Assembly: GCA_051453625.1 (NCBI GenBank)
Contig: JBOZIK010000001.1
Coordinates: 131,593,157 to 131,657,156 of the forward strand
Length of the DNA stretch: 64,000 nucleotides
Direction of reading: 5' to 3'
DNA from: Welwitschia mirabilis
Lineage: Eukaryota; Gnetophyta; Gnetopsida; Welwitschiales
A program made the position numbers and the translations under genes. How positions within the stretch are numbered: the stretch's first letter is position 1; the number at the start of each line of letters is the position of its first letter. The notes beneath the pieces were generated by a model, which saw only the letters and a program-made list of their open reading frames with translations, was not told the DNA's origin and did no database searches. Shown piece by piece: positions 10,740-22,562 of this stretch.

Positions 10740-12800
10740 ATCACCAATTCAGATTTCATAGAAAAGCATCAGGCTGGTCTTTGAAATGAGTGAAGGTAAT
10801 TGAATTCTTTCTAAAGTATTTCATTTTACTGAGGAATTTCATTACTTCTTAGAAAATTGCTTAGATGATTTTGTATATGTGCGGGAGGTGGATACCCACT
10901 GCCATGGGATTTCTACTACCAATTTTACCACTTCATATTTTGTAGCTTATAGAGAGATAATTGCTAGTAGGGCTTTTCTTCATGATTAGGTGAGTGAGAT
11001 CTCCATCTACATAATTTACTTATTTCCCTTTTCTAACTAGTGGAGTTTCTTTTGATTGAGCCTCAGTTATCTATTCTTCTACTCTTTTTCATTTGACCTA
11101 CTTGAAGAGGAATGGATATAGGAAAAAGTATTTCTATGACCATATTTTATTAGGTTTATATTTTTCTTCTATGGATCCAAGGGGTTTTCAACCATTTAGG
11201 GCTATTTCTATAAATTCTTTTTAAGTTTTATTGCCTCATGAAATTCCTACTTAATCTTTATCACATCCTCATTCTTTCTTATCTATGGAGGGTAAAGGAT
11301 TCAGGAGTTATAATCCTAGAGAAACATCATAGTGTTCTTTTTTAATGCCATTTGAGGTATGGGTTTTATTGAGGAATCTTGCTGTTAAGTATATTTCTGA
11401 TAACTCTATTTTTTTAGCATTTTATGTTTTGTAGATGAGTAGAGCTTTAGGATCTTGTGACTCTTCCCACCAAAAATGTGATAAAGCTCCTGTAAATTGC
11501 CTTGTGCCTATGGAACTAGAAGATGAAGAGGATGCATTCCTTAGCTTTTTTTAGTGACACTAGTCCCATGGGGTATTACCCTATACCATATTTTTCCTCT
11601 TTTATTTCCATTACTATTTTTTTACTTTCTTTTTTTTTGACTTAAGCATTTTCTTATTTTATTTAAGATTCCTCATGTAGAGACTTTGATTAAGGAGGAC
11701 ATGGATTTTATCCCATGATCTCTAGAGAAGATTTCTCTTTAGCAGCTAAGGGAGAAGTGCATTATTGTAAGTAAAACTTCTCCTTTTGTCCCTTCCACTA
11801 GCCTCTTTATGGATTTACTATTTCCTTTTAAATCTCAAGGGAAAAAAGTAATTAATGATTTTAATACCTTAATAGATCAAGGGGATATGTCCTATTCCAC
11901 TTCCTATTTTCAGCCTCTAAGAAGAGTCCTCTAGTTGATTGTACGTCTCTAGATCCTTCTTGCCATCAACTTGTAGCTTCACAATCTATTGTCAATCACT
12001 AGTGCCAAGTTTCTTATCACACTAATCAGCCTCTGTCAGTGGTGAATACCTTTTATCCCAAGGTCAAGGAGTTAATGAACTAGATAAGAGATTAGCATTC
12101 CCTTTCTAGTATTCTGCATGCATAGGTCATGAATCCTTCATGCCTAAATGACGTCTACATCCATCATCGATTCAAGGCAGCAGATGTATCACAGGACTTC
12201 GAATATAGCTCTTTTACTCATTTCAATCTAGATTACTATCCACAATGATAATGGCTTACTCCATAGCAAGATTTCTACAATATGATGGAGATGATGGAAT
12301 CATTTTACTGCATGGCTCATCATGGTATTGAAGATGAAGAGTCTATGAGTGATTCCCTTAGAATGTTGGATAATGAGTGGGAAATATGCATTTATTAGAA
12401 AAGAAATCATAGGTAGATGCTTCACAGATGGCTATAATAGAAGAGAGTTAGGCTGCCTTGTCTCCTTATTTAGCAAAGAGTGAGAGAATGATTTAGACTT
12501 ATGTAGATCATCTAGCCATTACTATTGATGACATAAATGTGTTGTATCATGACAGGGAGCTCTCGAAGGAACATCTATTAGGGACTTTGATTACTTATAG
12601 TAAGCTTCATATAAAGCTCTATAAGTAGCTGTATCCTATTACTGGGGTAGATTCAGTAGGTCGAAATCAGTACTATGGCAGTTCCTTCATAGCCTATTAG
12701 GATGGAAGTAGTTCCAGGTGGCATGAAGGCTCTTATCTCAGGCACGAAGGGTCACAACCCTGTTACTTTCTCGGTGAAGAATCTTTTTCCTCCTTAGTAG
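10740..12800 (+). pseudogene. Unrecognised coding-like region antisense to the gypsy element
   Basis: I do not recognise the product. Plus-strand translation gives protein-like blocks separated by stops and frame changes. Examples are REVDTHCHGISTTNFTTSYF (about 10,888), FLMPFEVWVLLRNLAVKYIS (about 11,338), GSCDSSHQKCDKAPVNC (about 11,453) and KSQGKKVINDFNTLIDQGDM (about 11,834). Later blocks are FYCMAHHGIEDEESMSDSLR (about 12,300) and YHDRELSKEHLLGTLITYSK (about 12,546). The minus strand reads less like protein in the one block I checked (around 12,250). The region lies between the primer site and gag of a minus-strand element. It may be an extra antisense ORF of the element or a captured or inserted gene fragment. 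A plus-strand TATA box lies upstream. Confidence 0.4.
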
Positions 12801-12973
12801 TGATGCTTGTTTTTCCTTATCAAGATGTCATGCACCTTGTTTTCACAGATACCTTGTTTTCCTTGATTACCATATTCCTGTTCTTTGATGTACTTTTTGG
12901 CCTTTTGGCTATTTTAATTTATAAGATGAGTTTCTTCCTTGTTTTCTTTCAAGTACTAATTTACACTTGTTAT

Positions 12974-12987
12974 TGGCTCTGATACCA
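12974..12987 (-). other. Primer-binding site, initiator tRNA-Met
   Basis: On the minus strand this reads tggtatcagagcca, 14 bases complementary to the 3' end of plant initiator tRNA-Met (...tggctctgatacca). It sits two bases inside the 5' LTR at 12,990, the standard spacing for priming minus-strand DNA synthesis. It is intact although the coding region is dead. Confidence 0.93.
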
Positions 12988-12989
12988 AA

Positions 12990-13404
12990 TGTAATGTCCC
13001 TTTTACTATTTCTAGATTATTTTACTTAAAAGGAAGATTTAAAATAATGTGCCAAGATCCATAGAAATAAAAAGGAATAACCTAAAGAGAATCAAGCTTT
13101 TATTAATGATAGCAATAGATTACATTCCACATCATTAGCAAATAAACTTGGACTAATAGTTATAGGTAAAGATGTAAACTATGACCTTATTCCCCCTCTT
13201 AGGATCCTTGGGGATTAGCCAAGATTGTCGTTGCTTACATCCACCTAGTCTATCCACCCCCACCTAATGCCATAGACTTATATTACATAATGAAAGAACT
13301 AATCTTTACATATTTAGGTCACACCTAGACATATATCTTATTAACCATGTTTCATTAGTGCTTAATACACATCATTATTTAATTAATGATTTTAGAACAT
13401 TACA
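12990..13404 (-). repeat. 5' LTR of the minus-strand gypsy element
   Basis: Partner of 4,342-4,757. The plus-strand text starts tgtaatgtcc and ends gaacattaca, giving 7-bp inverted ends (TGTAATG/CATTACA). The other copy has one change in this inverted end. Confidence 0.92.
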
Positions 13405-16400
13405 TCTAAAGTTTATAGAACTAAAACCATCCAAAATGCATTATAAAATACTTCATTGGACCTAGATAGATCTTTGATGAATACCCTCAATTCTTTCTAT
13501 ATAGAGATCAAACTTCTTATAATTTCTAATTTGCAAATCCCTATCATTAACCAAGAGAGTTTAATTCCACTTCTTCTTTTATCCTGAATGATCCTTATCC
13601 TTAAACCTCATATTTATTGTCCTTTGATCCTTATCCTACATCTTCCTTTGAACATCCTTTATCATTTTATCACCACCTATCAACTTCATACATCCGATAA
13701 CCCTCTTCAAATTTCTTGCAAGACATCCTTATGAGATTCATGAAGGCCCAAATGCAAATAAATCAAATACTTGAGTAAACAAATCAAAGATAAATTTAAT
13801 AAATCAAACAACTAAGTAAGCAAGTTAAAGATTTGAGAATGATATCTAATAATAAACCCAAGTCACTACTCAAAACTCTAATACTTTAAAAGAAGAAAAA
13901 CTTCCTACATTCTATAAACCATTAATCTTAGAAAACTTTGAAGGGATTACTAAAACTAAAATTAACAACATCTAAACTTTATTTCTTAGGAATGAGGAAG
14001 AAAACTATGAAGAAATCCATGATGAGATCCAAAAAAACCTTGAGTTTAGACATTACTTAGAAAGTGAATAGTTGCATGAACATAGACTATACTTTGGAGT
14101 AGGAATAAATACTTTAGATGATAATGATCAATCTATAGTAAGTAAATAAGGAAGAAGCAAAGACTGAAGGCTACATAACAAAGGATGAATCAATGAGTAA
14201 CATGAATAATAATGGAATTAAATCTATTTTGAACCTCAATCACTTTTACCTATGTAATATTATGAAGAAGAATCCTTTAGCAACCTTAATAAGGAAGTGA
14301 AAACTAATCAAGATACATTTCAAGATTTACCCTTTGAAAAATCTTTATCTCAATAAATCCTTAAATGAATAATGAAAATTTTCTTCTTTATCTTCTAAAC
14401 AATACTTAAACCTTAGTGATGAAAAAAACCAACCCCTTTAAAACCATATTTTGATATCTTTCTTGATGATCATTCATCTCTAATGGTTTCCACTTCAGTT
14501 TTTTCTTCACTTGAAAATAACATCTTGCATGAGTTGTTGAATAAGCAAGAACATGCTGAGGGTTGGAAAATTTTTGATTTTAAATGAATTAATTTTATTG
14601 ATGGTGTTCATGTTCTTTAAACTTTTATGAATTCATGTATAAATGTTTATAAGTATTTGATCTTCTATTTAAATGTGTAAATTTCGATTCATCCTTTAAG
14701 CACTGCATTTATTATTTTAAGCCTTCATGTTTCTAATACCTTAGAAAAAGCCTTGAAACATTTTTTATTTCATTACATGCATTTAGATTAGATTCTTTTT
14801 TTGGTGTTAATTTTTCCTTTAGAATAAATTTTGATTTGAAAACACAAAAAACTTCTTAAATACTTTGTGCTTTATGCCTTTTCATACCTCAAACTGCCTA
14901 AGCACTTGCATTGTACAATTACCATCTTAAACATTTTTAAGTAGGAAATCCAAAATACCATCCACTCCATTAAATAAATCATCATTGTTTAATACCCTAC
15001 TTCCCATCCTTTTCATTTCTATTCTAGTTAATAAATTTATTAATCAACCTCTTCTTCCATATATCTATGAGTTCATTAGATGATCCTTGTTGATGATCCT
15101 AAGTAAATAAATCATTAATAAGTAATCATACTATTATTACAAATTAGGTAAAACTTTACATATATTGTTTTAATAAGTTTTATTTATTATCAAGTTAACT
15201 TATTGAGGTTTAGTTTAGCTCAAGGTCTTCTAATGGAAAACTATGATTAAATTAATATGGGATATACTTTTAGGCTAAGTGAAATATTTTTAAAGCATTT
15301 TATGGAGACAAGAATTATCTTGATATGGCTAATGAGTGAATGACGCTTTGTGTGCATAAAAATATATTGAATATGAGAAGGATGATTAAAAAAATAAAAA
15401 TATCTTCTATACAAAAGAACATTATTTTATGATAAATTAAAATTGATTTTAGTTAATCACATCAAGGCTATAAATGCTCATAGGCAATGCAACTATAATG
15501 ATTTAATTTATAACATGTTCACTTGCATCGGGGCTATAAATGATCACTGATAATGCAACACTAACTTCTTGATAAATCAACATGTTTAACTCTATTGAAA
15601 GTAGATGTTATAACATTGAATGCTAAATTAGATTAAAATGTTTAAAATAAATAACAAAACATGATTATAAAAAGGGTAAATTAAATTGAAAATGTGAAAT
15701 TGGGAGATGCTTTTTATGATTACTTTTCTTTAACTTGTCTACTTGAAAATTCTCTTAACTAATTTTTAGTTATTTATAGGTTTATTTAGAGGATATCGTA
15801 TTTGTATGATATTGTCATACATTTACATTTAAAAGAAAATTGAGTAATTTTTAATAAATGTGACAATTAACTTAGGTATTCTATCTTTTTAAATTTGTGG
15901 ATTGATGGATTTTCATTAGATTTTTAACTTTGTTTTTCCATAGATCATAGCATTATTTTCCCTAAATACATTCATCATCATCATTTGCTAGCTATGTAAT
16001 TAACTTGCTCTCCAAATCCTTGTATAAATTTTCCACCTTTTATAACTTTGAGACTAAAGTTTAGTTTTTGTTAGGAGGTATGACATCTCGATTGTCACTT
16101 GATTTTCACTATATTTTTTACTCTGATGCCTTAATTACATAAAATTGGTTATAAAATTTTTCAAGTTATACTTGAAACTTTTGATATAGATAATTTTTCC
16201 ATTTTTAACCATTTCATTATTGACTTTTTACTAAGAAACTAGCAAAAAAATGATTAGAAGATGTGTTAACATGTAAAAAATGACATTTATATCAAGTGTT
16301 TTAGCATAATTTATTGTAAATAAAGATATTAATTTAATTATTTTAATCATAAAATATGTTTTCTATTATTTTTAAAATAAAATTTAATATAACATTTTTC

Positions 16401-16620
16401 TCCACGATAATTACAAATCTTTAGCCACATTTTGGAATAAATGGTAGAAGATGGATATAATTCCACATAAAATAATAGTGGTAATGGAGATGTGAGCTAG
16501 TGACATGTAGCAGTATTATTGAAAGGCATGTAGTAGAGGTACATGGAGGTGGCACTCGAGACATGTGGCAATAGTAATGGTTGACAGAGGAAGTTGACTC
16601 CAAAGGATATGTGTTGAACT
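13405..16620. other. AT-rich stretch with one coding-like patch, no intact gene
   Basis: Around 13,975-14,395 the plus strand shows a charged, protein-like reading (RNEEENYEEIHDEIQKNLEF, later NKEVKTNQDTFQDLPFEKSL) broken by stops. I cannot assign a family. It may be internal sequence of the older element that hosts the nested gypsy. The rest is anonymous, apart from two spaced direct repeats at 15,462-15,565. Confidence 0.35.
15462..15565. repeat. Pair of short direct repeats around ggctataaatg
   Basis: The phrase cacatcaaggctataaatgctcat...gcaact at about 15,459-15,492 is repeated about 65 bp later as cttgcatcggggctataaatgatcac...gcaacact. A related inverted phrase (tctatagccccaataaag) occurs near 18,049. 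Origin unknown. Confidence 0.5.
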
Positions 16621-16900
16621 TATCATGATGAAGATTTCACCTAATGCTATATGATGATCTCTACTAAATACTATAAGATAACCTTAACCAAATGATAAAT
16701 GATAAATATTCTACCTAATATTAGAGGAGAGAATCTTATTTACCTAACACTATAAGACAACCTCCATCAAATGCCATAAAATCTTATCTACCTAATACTA
16801 AATAAAAAAATTCTATCTAATGCTACAAGCTAAGAGCTTATAATCATCCCTCATCTATCTAACACTACAATCCAAGAGTTTTTAACCATTTATTACCTCC
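16620..16900. repeat. Degenerate tandem repeat around ctacctaatactataaga
   Basis: Variants of (c/t)(t/a)ac(c/t)taatactataaga recur at irregular 30-45 bp spacing: near 16,640, 16,665, 16,720, 16,745, 16,770, 16,795, 16,815 and 16,862. The array lies immediately upstream of the LTR-like block that starts at 16,905, where promoter-proximal U3 repeats would lie. The left partner at 2,705 lacks an obvious equivalent. Confidence 0.55.
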
Positions 16901-16904
16901 CTCT

Positions 16905-17625
16905 CTTCCTATAAAAAGGCTTTGAAGCCTTTATTATATTCAACTTTTGATTGGCTTATCATGGGAAAGACATGAAGGCTTTGATTTTATGATTGTCTAA
17001 CATCTTTCTTAGGGTAGAAAGCTCAAGGATAGTTAAGGAGTTATTCTTATTCCTTCACCTCTGACGTAATGTGCATTATTTCTAATTTAATACTAAAGAA
17101 TTATTACTTTTAATTGTTAGTTTCAATTTACTTTGTACTAGAAATGCTTATGTAGTAATGCACTATCAAGTTTTACTTTAGTCACTAAGTGAATCTAATA
17201 AGTTAATTGATCTTTGTCTTTGTAATTTTATAGATCTTGTACACTATAGGTTTACATTTTCTATTTTTATTATAAGGCTATAAAGTATTATTGATTCAAA
17301 TTCACTAATGCTCAAATGGTAAATGAGATTATATAATCATAACCCAAGCCTTTACACTTAATGATCTAAAGTTTGTTTCAAGTTAGTATTGAATATGATA
17401 AAATAAGAACTTGTAAAAGGATGAATGGGGTAAACTTGGAGCTTGCTTACTTCCCAATTTTCCAAAAAAAGCTTCAAAACAATTCTCACCTCTTCCTTCT
17501 TTTTTCCTTTTATTTTTCTTTAATTTGTAACTTATAAGTTACGAATAATTTATGTAATTTCTATTTAGTTAACCCCCAAGTATCCCTATGGAAGGACAAT
17601 AACTAAATTTTTAACTTAGTTTTAA
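16905..17625 (+). repeat. LTR-like block, right member of the diverged pair
   Basis: Partner of 2,705-3,480. It has a TATA box (tataaaaa, 16,910-16,917), a shared gtagaaagctcaag..agttaaggagttattcttattc series, aatgagattat, taatgatct, and a closing tatccctatgga phrase. It is much more diverged from its partner than the LTRs of the nested gypsy are from each other, consistent with an older element. Borders are approximate. Confidence 0.4.
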
Positions 17626-20600
17626 ATCCAAACATTTTACTACATTTAACACTTTACTATGAATGTATGGAACTATAAAACTAAAGTAATAGCATAGAAA
17701 ATGTTTATTTAATTATGAATCTAAGTTAAAACAAGTAAGGCATTGATGAAGTAAATTCATGTAAATCAAGAGAAGCAAAAAGATCTTAAATAACAAATGT
17801 TAAAACAAGTAAATTATGAGAATTCTTAAATTTCACCTTAATTTATTTTCAATTTTTTCCTTCTAAAATTATGACAAACATATTCAAATTTTATCATATT
17901 AAAAATGTAGTATTATATCCCCTTCTTGTAATAAATTTAACCTATTATACAAGCAAAAATTACTGTTGCATTTATAGAAAGCATTTACAACTCCAATGTT
18001 GTTGAATGTACTACAAATAAATTATAAGAGTTATGTTATCAAGAGGTGTCTATAGCCCCAATAAAGTTAACTAAACCTAATAGAAATAATCATAGAAAAC
18101 TTCACTAATGAAAAGATTCAAGATTTTACTTGATTTACTTTGCTCTTACTTTTATTTCTTTTCTTTTTTTTTTTTTGTATATTTATAGCATATGAAAGGC
18201 ATCATTAGGAGAAGTGATACATCATGAAAGTAAGAAAACCATCCTTTTTTCCTTAATTGCAAATTAGAGACATCAAATAAGTGCAAGCCTTAACAAAAGA
18301 ACTTAAAGGTAAAGATGACTTTCTCTTAAAAAGCAAGGATTCATCTAATTTCAATCAAAATAATGGAATGATAAAGATATATTATTCTTATTTATATAAA
18401 AAGGTCACTACCTAGGATCAAAAAGTTTTATAAATTCATAGTAAAATGGATAAGGTTGATGATTAGTAAACCTTATGAAATAATGCCATAATGGAAGAGC
18501 TAGGTGATAAGGTTTAAGATGGTGATGTCTTATTCATTCTGTAGATGGAAATTGAAATTATATATGTAAAAGTGATTAATGTAATGATTATATAAGTGTT
18601 AATGCTTGGGTAATTTCATGAGATAGATACCATCAAGAAACATTAGCTTTATTATGAATGGCCCTATCCATCCTAAGTTTATCTAAAAGACAAATATATG
18701 TTAAGATCATGTAATGAAACTAAAATTTATTCATAGTAGGATTTCTAGTGCAATTCATGGGTGAAGGATTAAGGGTATGAAAGAAATGAATTTCAAGGAT
18801 GTGAAGGCTATGATTAGGTGATGGACCATAGAATGGGAGACAATCCATATAAATGTCTACACATGTTCCTATAAAATTCAATATCACATGAATGCAAATT
18901 ATAAAGTATATACATTCAAGATCTAAAAGAATCCATTCTATAGCTAGCTCATGCTTTCTCAATAAATCTTGTGAGACATCATTCTGAGATGAAGAAAGAG
19001 ATGGGTATTTAATCACTTGACAAGAAGAGCTTTCATTAAGAAAAGCATGAATAAGATTACCAAAAAGTTATTATGACTCAAAGAAAGGTTTTTATTTCTA
19101 TATTATTGTTTAAATTTTGATCAAGAGATAGAGATAATGTGTAAATGTTTAAATCATGAATATGTTAAAATGTAGGCATGCATTCTTTATATGATGGATC
19201 ATTTATGAGTTCTTCTTTAATGTTTTTCTCCTCATAAAGGGTTGCTAAAAGACTTATCCTTAAATCTATGACTCTTCTCAATTGATTATTCATCTTCTAA
19301 TAGGTCTTCATTAGTTTCATTCTCATCCTTAAAGAGTGTGTCTTGGCTTTCATTGGTTTGAATATTATTACTCTTTTTAGTTTTCTTAGAATTAGGTTAC
19401 AGGAATGTAGGAATATTCTTCTTTTATTATTGGTTAAATGTCTCCATGATTTGGGTATAGATTTTACTCAAGTCTTTATAAGTTGGAAGAGACTTGTTAG
19501 TTAACATGTTATTATGTGATGTTAATCTGGTATTAGGCTTCCATAAATTTATTAAATATATTTTTAAAAAATTTTAAGAGGATTATTAAGCATTGAAAAA
19601 TGAAGGGTCTTAGTTAAAATAAGATGGATAGAATGAAGCGTATTCATGAAAAGATGAAGAATAAGGATTAGAAGGTAAGGAAAATTGATAAAGGAATAAG
19701 AAATGATGGAAGGTAAAACTTATGAAATAATGAAAGGTAAGAGTCATGAAACAAAGGTAAAAGATAAATATCTTTAGATTCAAAATCATGAAAGTAAGAT
19801 AGAAGCTGATCATCATATGAATAAGTGTTAAAGTCCCATATATGTGCATAATCATATTGATTAGTACATGAGGGGAAATCAAATTATTAGTATTAAAAGT
19901 AATACTTGATAGTTTCTTTAGGTTAAGGCTTCAAAGAAAGGGAGGTTTGTAATTTTGAATAAAAGAGTTAGGATTATGCTTCATATTACAAGAAGAGATT
20001 CATTAGAATTTACTGTTATTGCTAATTCATGTAACATAAGAAAATAGTTAAGAAACATTATAATATTAGATGGATGCAGTACATAAACAGATTTAAGATG
20101 ATATGAACATAAGATTCATCAAAGATGTAGAAGTGCTAACACAAGAGGCTAGTGGTATTGGTGAGAAAAAATGGTAGCACCAATCATTTTGTGTGAAATG
20201 ATTTTAGTACAAGATAAAAATGTAACTCTCAGAATGACTGACCATCTAGGATGATAGGTTATTATAGCTACTTAACAAGTAAAGAATAAATGCAAATTCT
20301 AAGAAGAGCTAATGCAAAAATAGAAACTATAATGCAACAAAATACAAGAAATAAAAATGTAACAATTAATAATGCAAGTAATAAATCACTTCCTTCATAT
20401 TTTTTTGATGATGTACTTCTTTAAAATTTGTCTTTAGTACCTACTAAGGAAGTTACCTCAGATAGAAAAGGGAAGAGATTAGAGAATTCAAAGAGAGAGA
20501 AGATGAATAGAAGGAAGATTCTTTTTTTTTTTTGTTGTTGTTTTTCTTTATTTATTTCTTATCTACAAAATATTAGTCCCTATAAGAAAATTTAATATAC

Positions 20601-20952
20601 TATTTCAGATCATATTTGCAAGGAAAGAAAGAAATAGAAAAAGAAATAACATCAAAAAACAAAAAAGAAAAAGAAGGAAAAAAGTCACTAGATCTGATAC
20701 TATTGATTAATTTCTAGGCTTGATTAACAACAATTCACTACTGATAAAAAGAAAGAAAAAGAAAAAGAAAAAAACATTAGCAAGGGACCAATATAAAATA
20801 AAATAAAAAAAGCAAGAAAGAAGAAAAATAAAAGAAAAGAATTAAAAATTGATACATAAATATAAATTTTAGGCATGCTCTACTATAGCTACCATGCCAC
20901 TATCCCAAACAATAGTGCTAAAAATCTATTTATAATAAAATATAGCTATGCT
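17626..20952. other. AT-rich intergenic stretch, purine-rich at the right end
   Basis: No gene can be supported. Minus-strand readings at 18,720-19,016 and near 19,270-19,400 look mildly protein-like (NIQTNESQDTLFKDENETNE) but are isolated and interrupted. The interval 19,620-19,760 has a short repeated ggtaaaa..atgaaa pattern. From 20,600 to 20,860 the plus strand is strongly purine-biased (gaaaaagaaaaagaa-type). The phrase agatctgatactatt at 20,691-20,705 weakly resembles an initiator-tRNA primer site on the minus strand; I do not call it. Confidence 0.35.
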
Positions 20953-21806
20953 TGTATTATATCCCATATGTTGTAAACCTTATTTACTAGAATACTAAGT
21001 ATATTAAGGTTTAAGTAAAATAATTAATTATCCTTATTTAAGTTCTTTATCAAATAAGATGTTATTTGAAAATTAACCTTAGTTTTTAATCCTTATAATT
21101 TACCATGAAAATGATGAAAATTATTTTAAAAATTTTTTCATAAGAAAATATATCCAAACATTTAAAAATAGATCCTCCCATTATGCGAGGAATTAAAATC
21201 ACATGATAAAACTCATAAATAAAAAAAATTTCAAGGGAACATAATAATAAATTTTACATCTTATTTACTCATTTAAATTCTTCATAAATGTGATAGGTAT
21301 ACTATATTATGAATAAATTTTTTCTTCCTTAGATTATGTGATTGATAGATCTTATATATTTTGAAATAAATGAGGATGTGAACAAGTACATGCATCCTTA
21401 CTTAGAGCCAAGAATGATAAATGAGTAGATTTACTCTACCATGACCTTTATGTTCTTAAGATGTGTAAAGGAACTTTGTTCATAGAATACTCATGCTTTA
21501 TTCATTAGAATTAAAGAGTTTATCTCATTATGCAATATGACAATTTTGACATTTATGCATTTATTCATTTAATGCATGTCTTGGATGAATTAAACTTACT
21601 AATAAACCTATGAAGGATTAAAAAGAGCTAGCATGAGGAAATGATGAATATAATTAATCTTGCTAATTAAAGAAAGAATATTACTCATCCTAGTTAGGAT
21701 CATGAGTTATAAATATAATCTCTTTTTGTACTCCATTGTCACTTATTACTCTTCCCACTTATTAATGCTAAATCATATAATCTTGATCTATGTACCTTTG
21801 TTTATC

Positions 21807-21814
21807 TATATATA
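21807..21814 (+). promoter_or_regulatory. LTR1 TATA box
   Basis: The phrase ctatatatag within tttatctatatatagag matches a plant TATA box and occupies the same place in all three LTRs (31,666-31,673; 41,238-41,247). It predicts a transcript start some 30 bp downstream, so that the (CT)n run lies in the RNA leader. Confidence 0.6.
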
Positions 21815-21890
21815 GAGATTATTTCTTCTCTTGGAAAGAGGAGATAGTTTCTTGTTATTTCATGCAAATGCATTTTCTTTTTTCCTCTTC

Positions 21891-22490
21891 CTCTCTCTCT
21901 CTCTCTCTCTCTCNNNNNNNNNNNNNNNNNNNNNNNNNNNNNNNNNNNNNNNNNNNNNNNNNNNNNNNNNNNNNNNNNNNNNNNNNNNNNNNNNNNNNNN
22001 NNNNNNNNNNNNNNNNNNNNNNNNNNNNNNNNNNNNNNNNNNNNNNNNNNNNNNNNNNNNNNNNNNNNNNNNNNNNNNNNNNNNNNNNNNNNNNNNNNNN
22101 NNNNNNNNNNNNNNNNNNNNNNNNNNNNNNNNNNNNNNNNNNNNNNNNNNNNNNNNNNNNNNNNNNNNNNNNNNNNNNNNNNNNNNNNNNNNNNNNNNNN
22201 NNNNNNNNNNNNNNNNNNNNNNNNNNNNNNNNNNNNNNNNNNNNNNNNNNNNNNNNNNNNNNNNNNNNNNNNNNNNNNNNNNNNNNNNNNNNNNNNNNNN
22301 NNNNNNNNNNNNNNNNNNNNNNNNNNNNNNNNNNNNNNNNNNNNNNNNNNNNNNNNNNNNNNNNNNNNNNNNNNNNNNNNNNNNNNNNNNNNNNNNNNNN
22401 NNNNNNNNNNNNNNNNNNNNNNNNNNNNNNNNNNNNNNNNNNNNNNNNNNNNNNNNNNNNNNNNNNNNNNNNNNNNNNNNNNNNNNNNNN

Positions 22491-22559
<69 letters not shown>
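21891..22559 (+). repeat. (CT)n microsatellite of LTR1 with 577-N gap
   Basis: CT dinucleotides flank the gap at 21,914-22,490 on both sides and end at 22,559. The gap is the assembler failing in the repeat. Open frames of LSLSLS or ERERER through this interval are meaningless. Confidence 0.95.

Positions 22560-22562
<3 letters not shown>

Larger units (their letters stand above)
4342..13404 (-). mobile_element. Ty3/gypsy LTR retrotransposon, complete structure, decayed coding
   Basis: A 9,063-bp element on the minus strand. Its two LTRs (416 and 415 bp) both read TGTAATGtcc at one end and end in CAtTACA or CAtcACA at the other. The primer-binding site is a perfect 14-base match to initiator tRNA-Met, two bases inside the right LTR, and a polypurine tract abuts the left LTR. 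In minus-strand order the internal region holds gag capsid, a CCHC knuckle, protease, RT, RNase H and integrase with a GPF-type C-terminus. That is Ty3/gypsy order. The GPF motif and short LTRs suggest a chromovirus (Reina-like), but I saw no clear chromodomain. Every domain has stops or frameshifts. The 5-bp flanks (cctgc and tctaa) do not match, so there is no visible target-site duplication. Confidence 0.9.

Noticed and set aside
20691-20705. Minus-strand primer-site-like phrase (tagtatcagatct)
   Set aside because: Two mismatches to the initiator-tRNA site and no LTR next to it.
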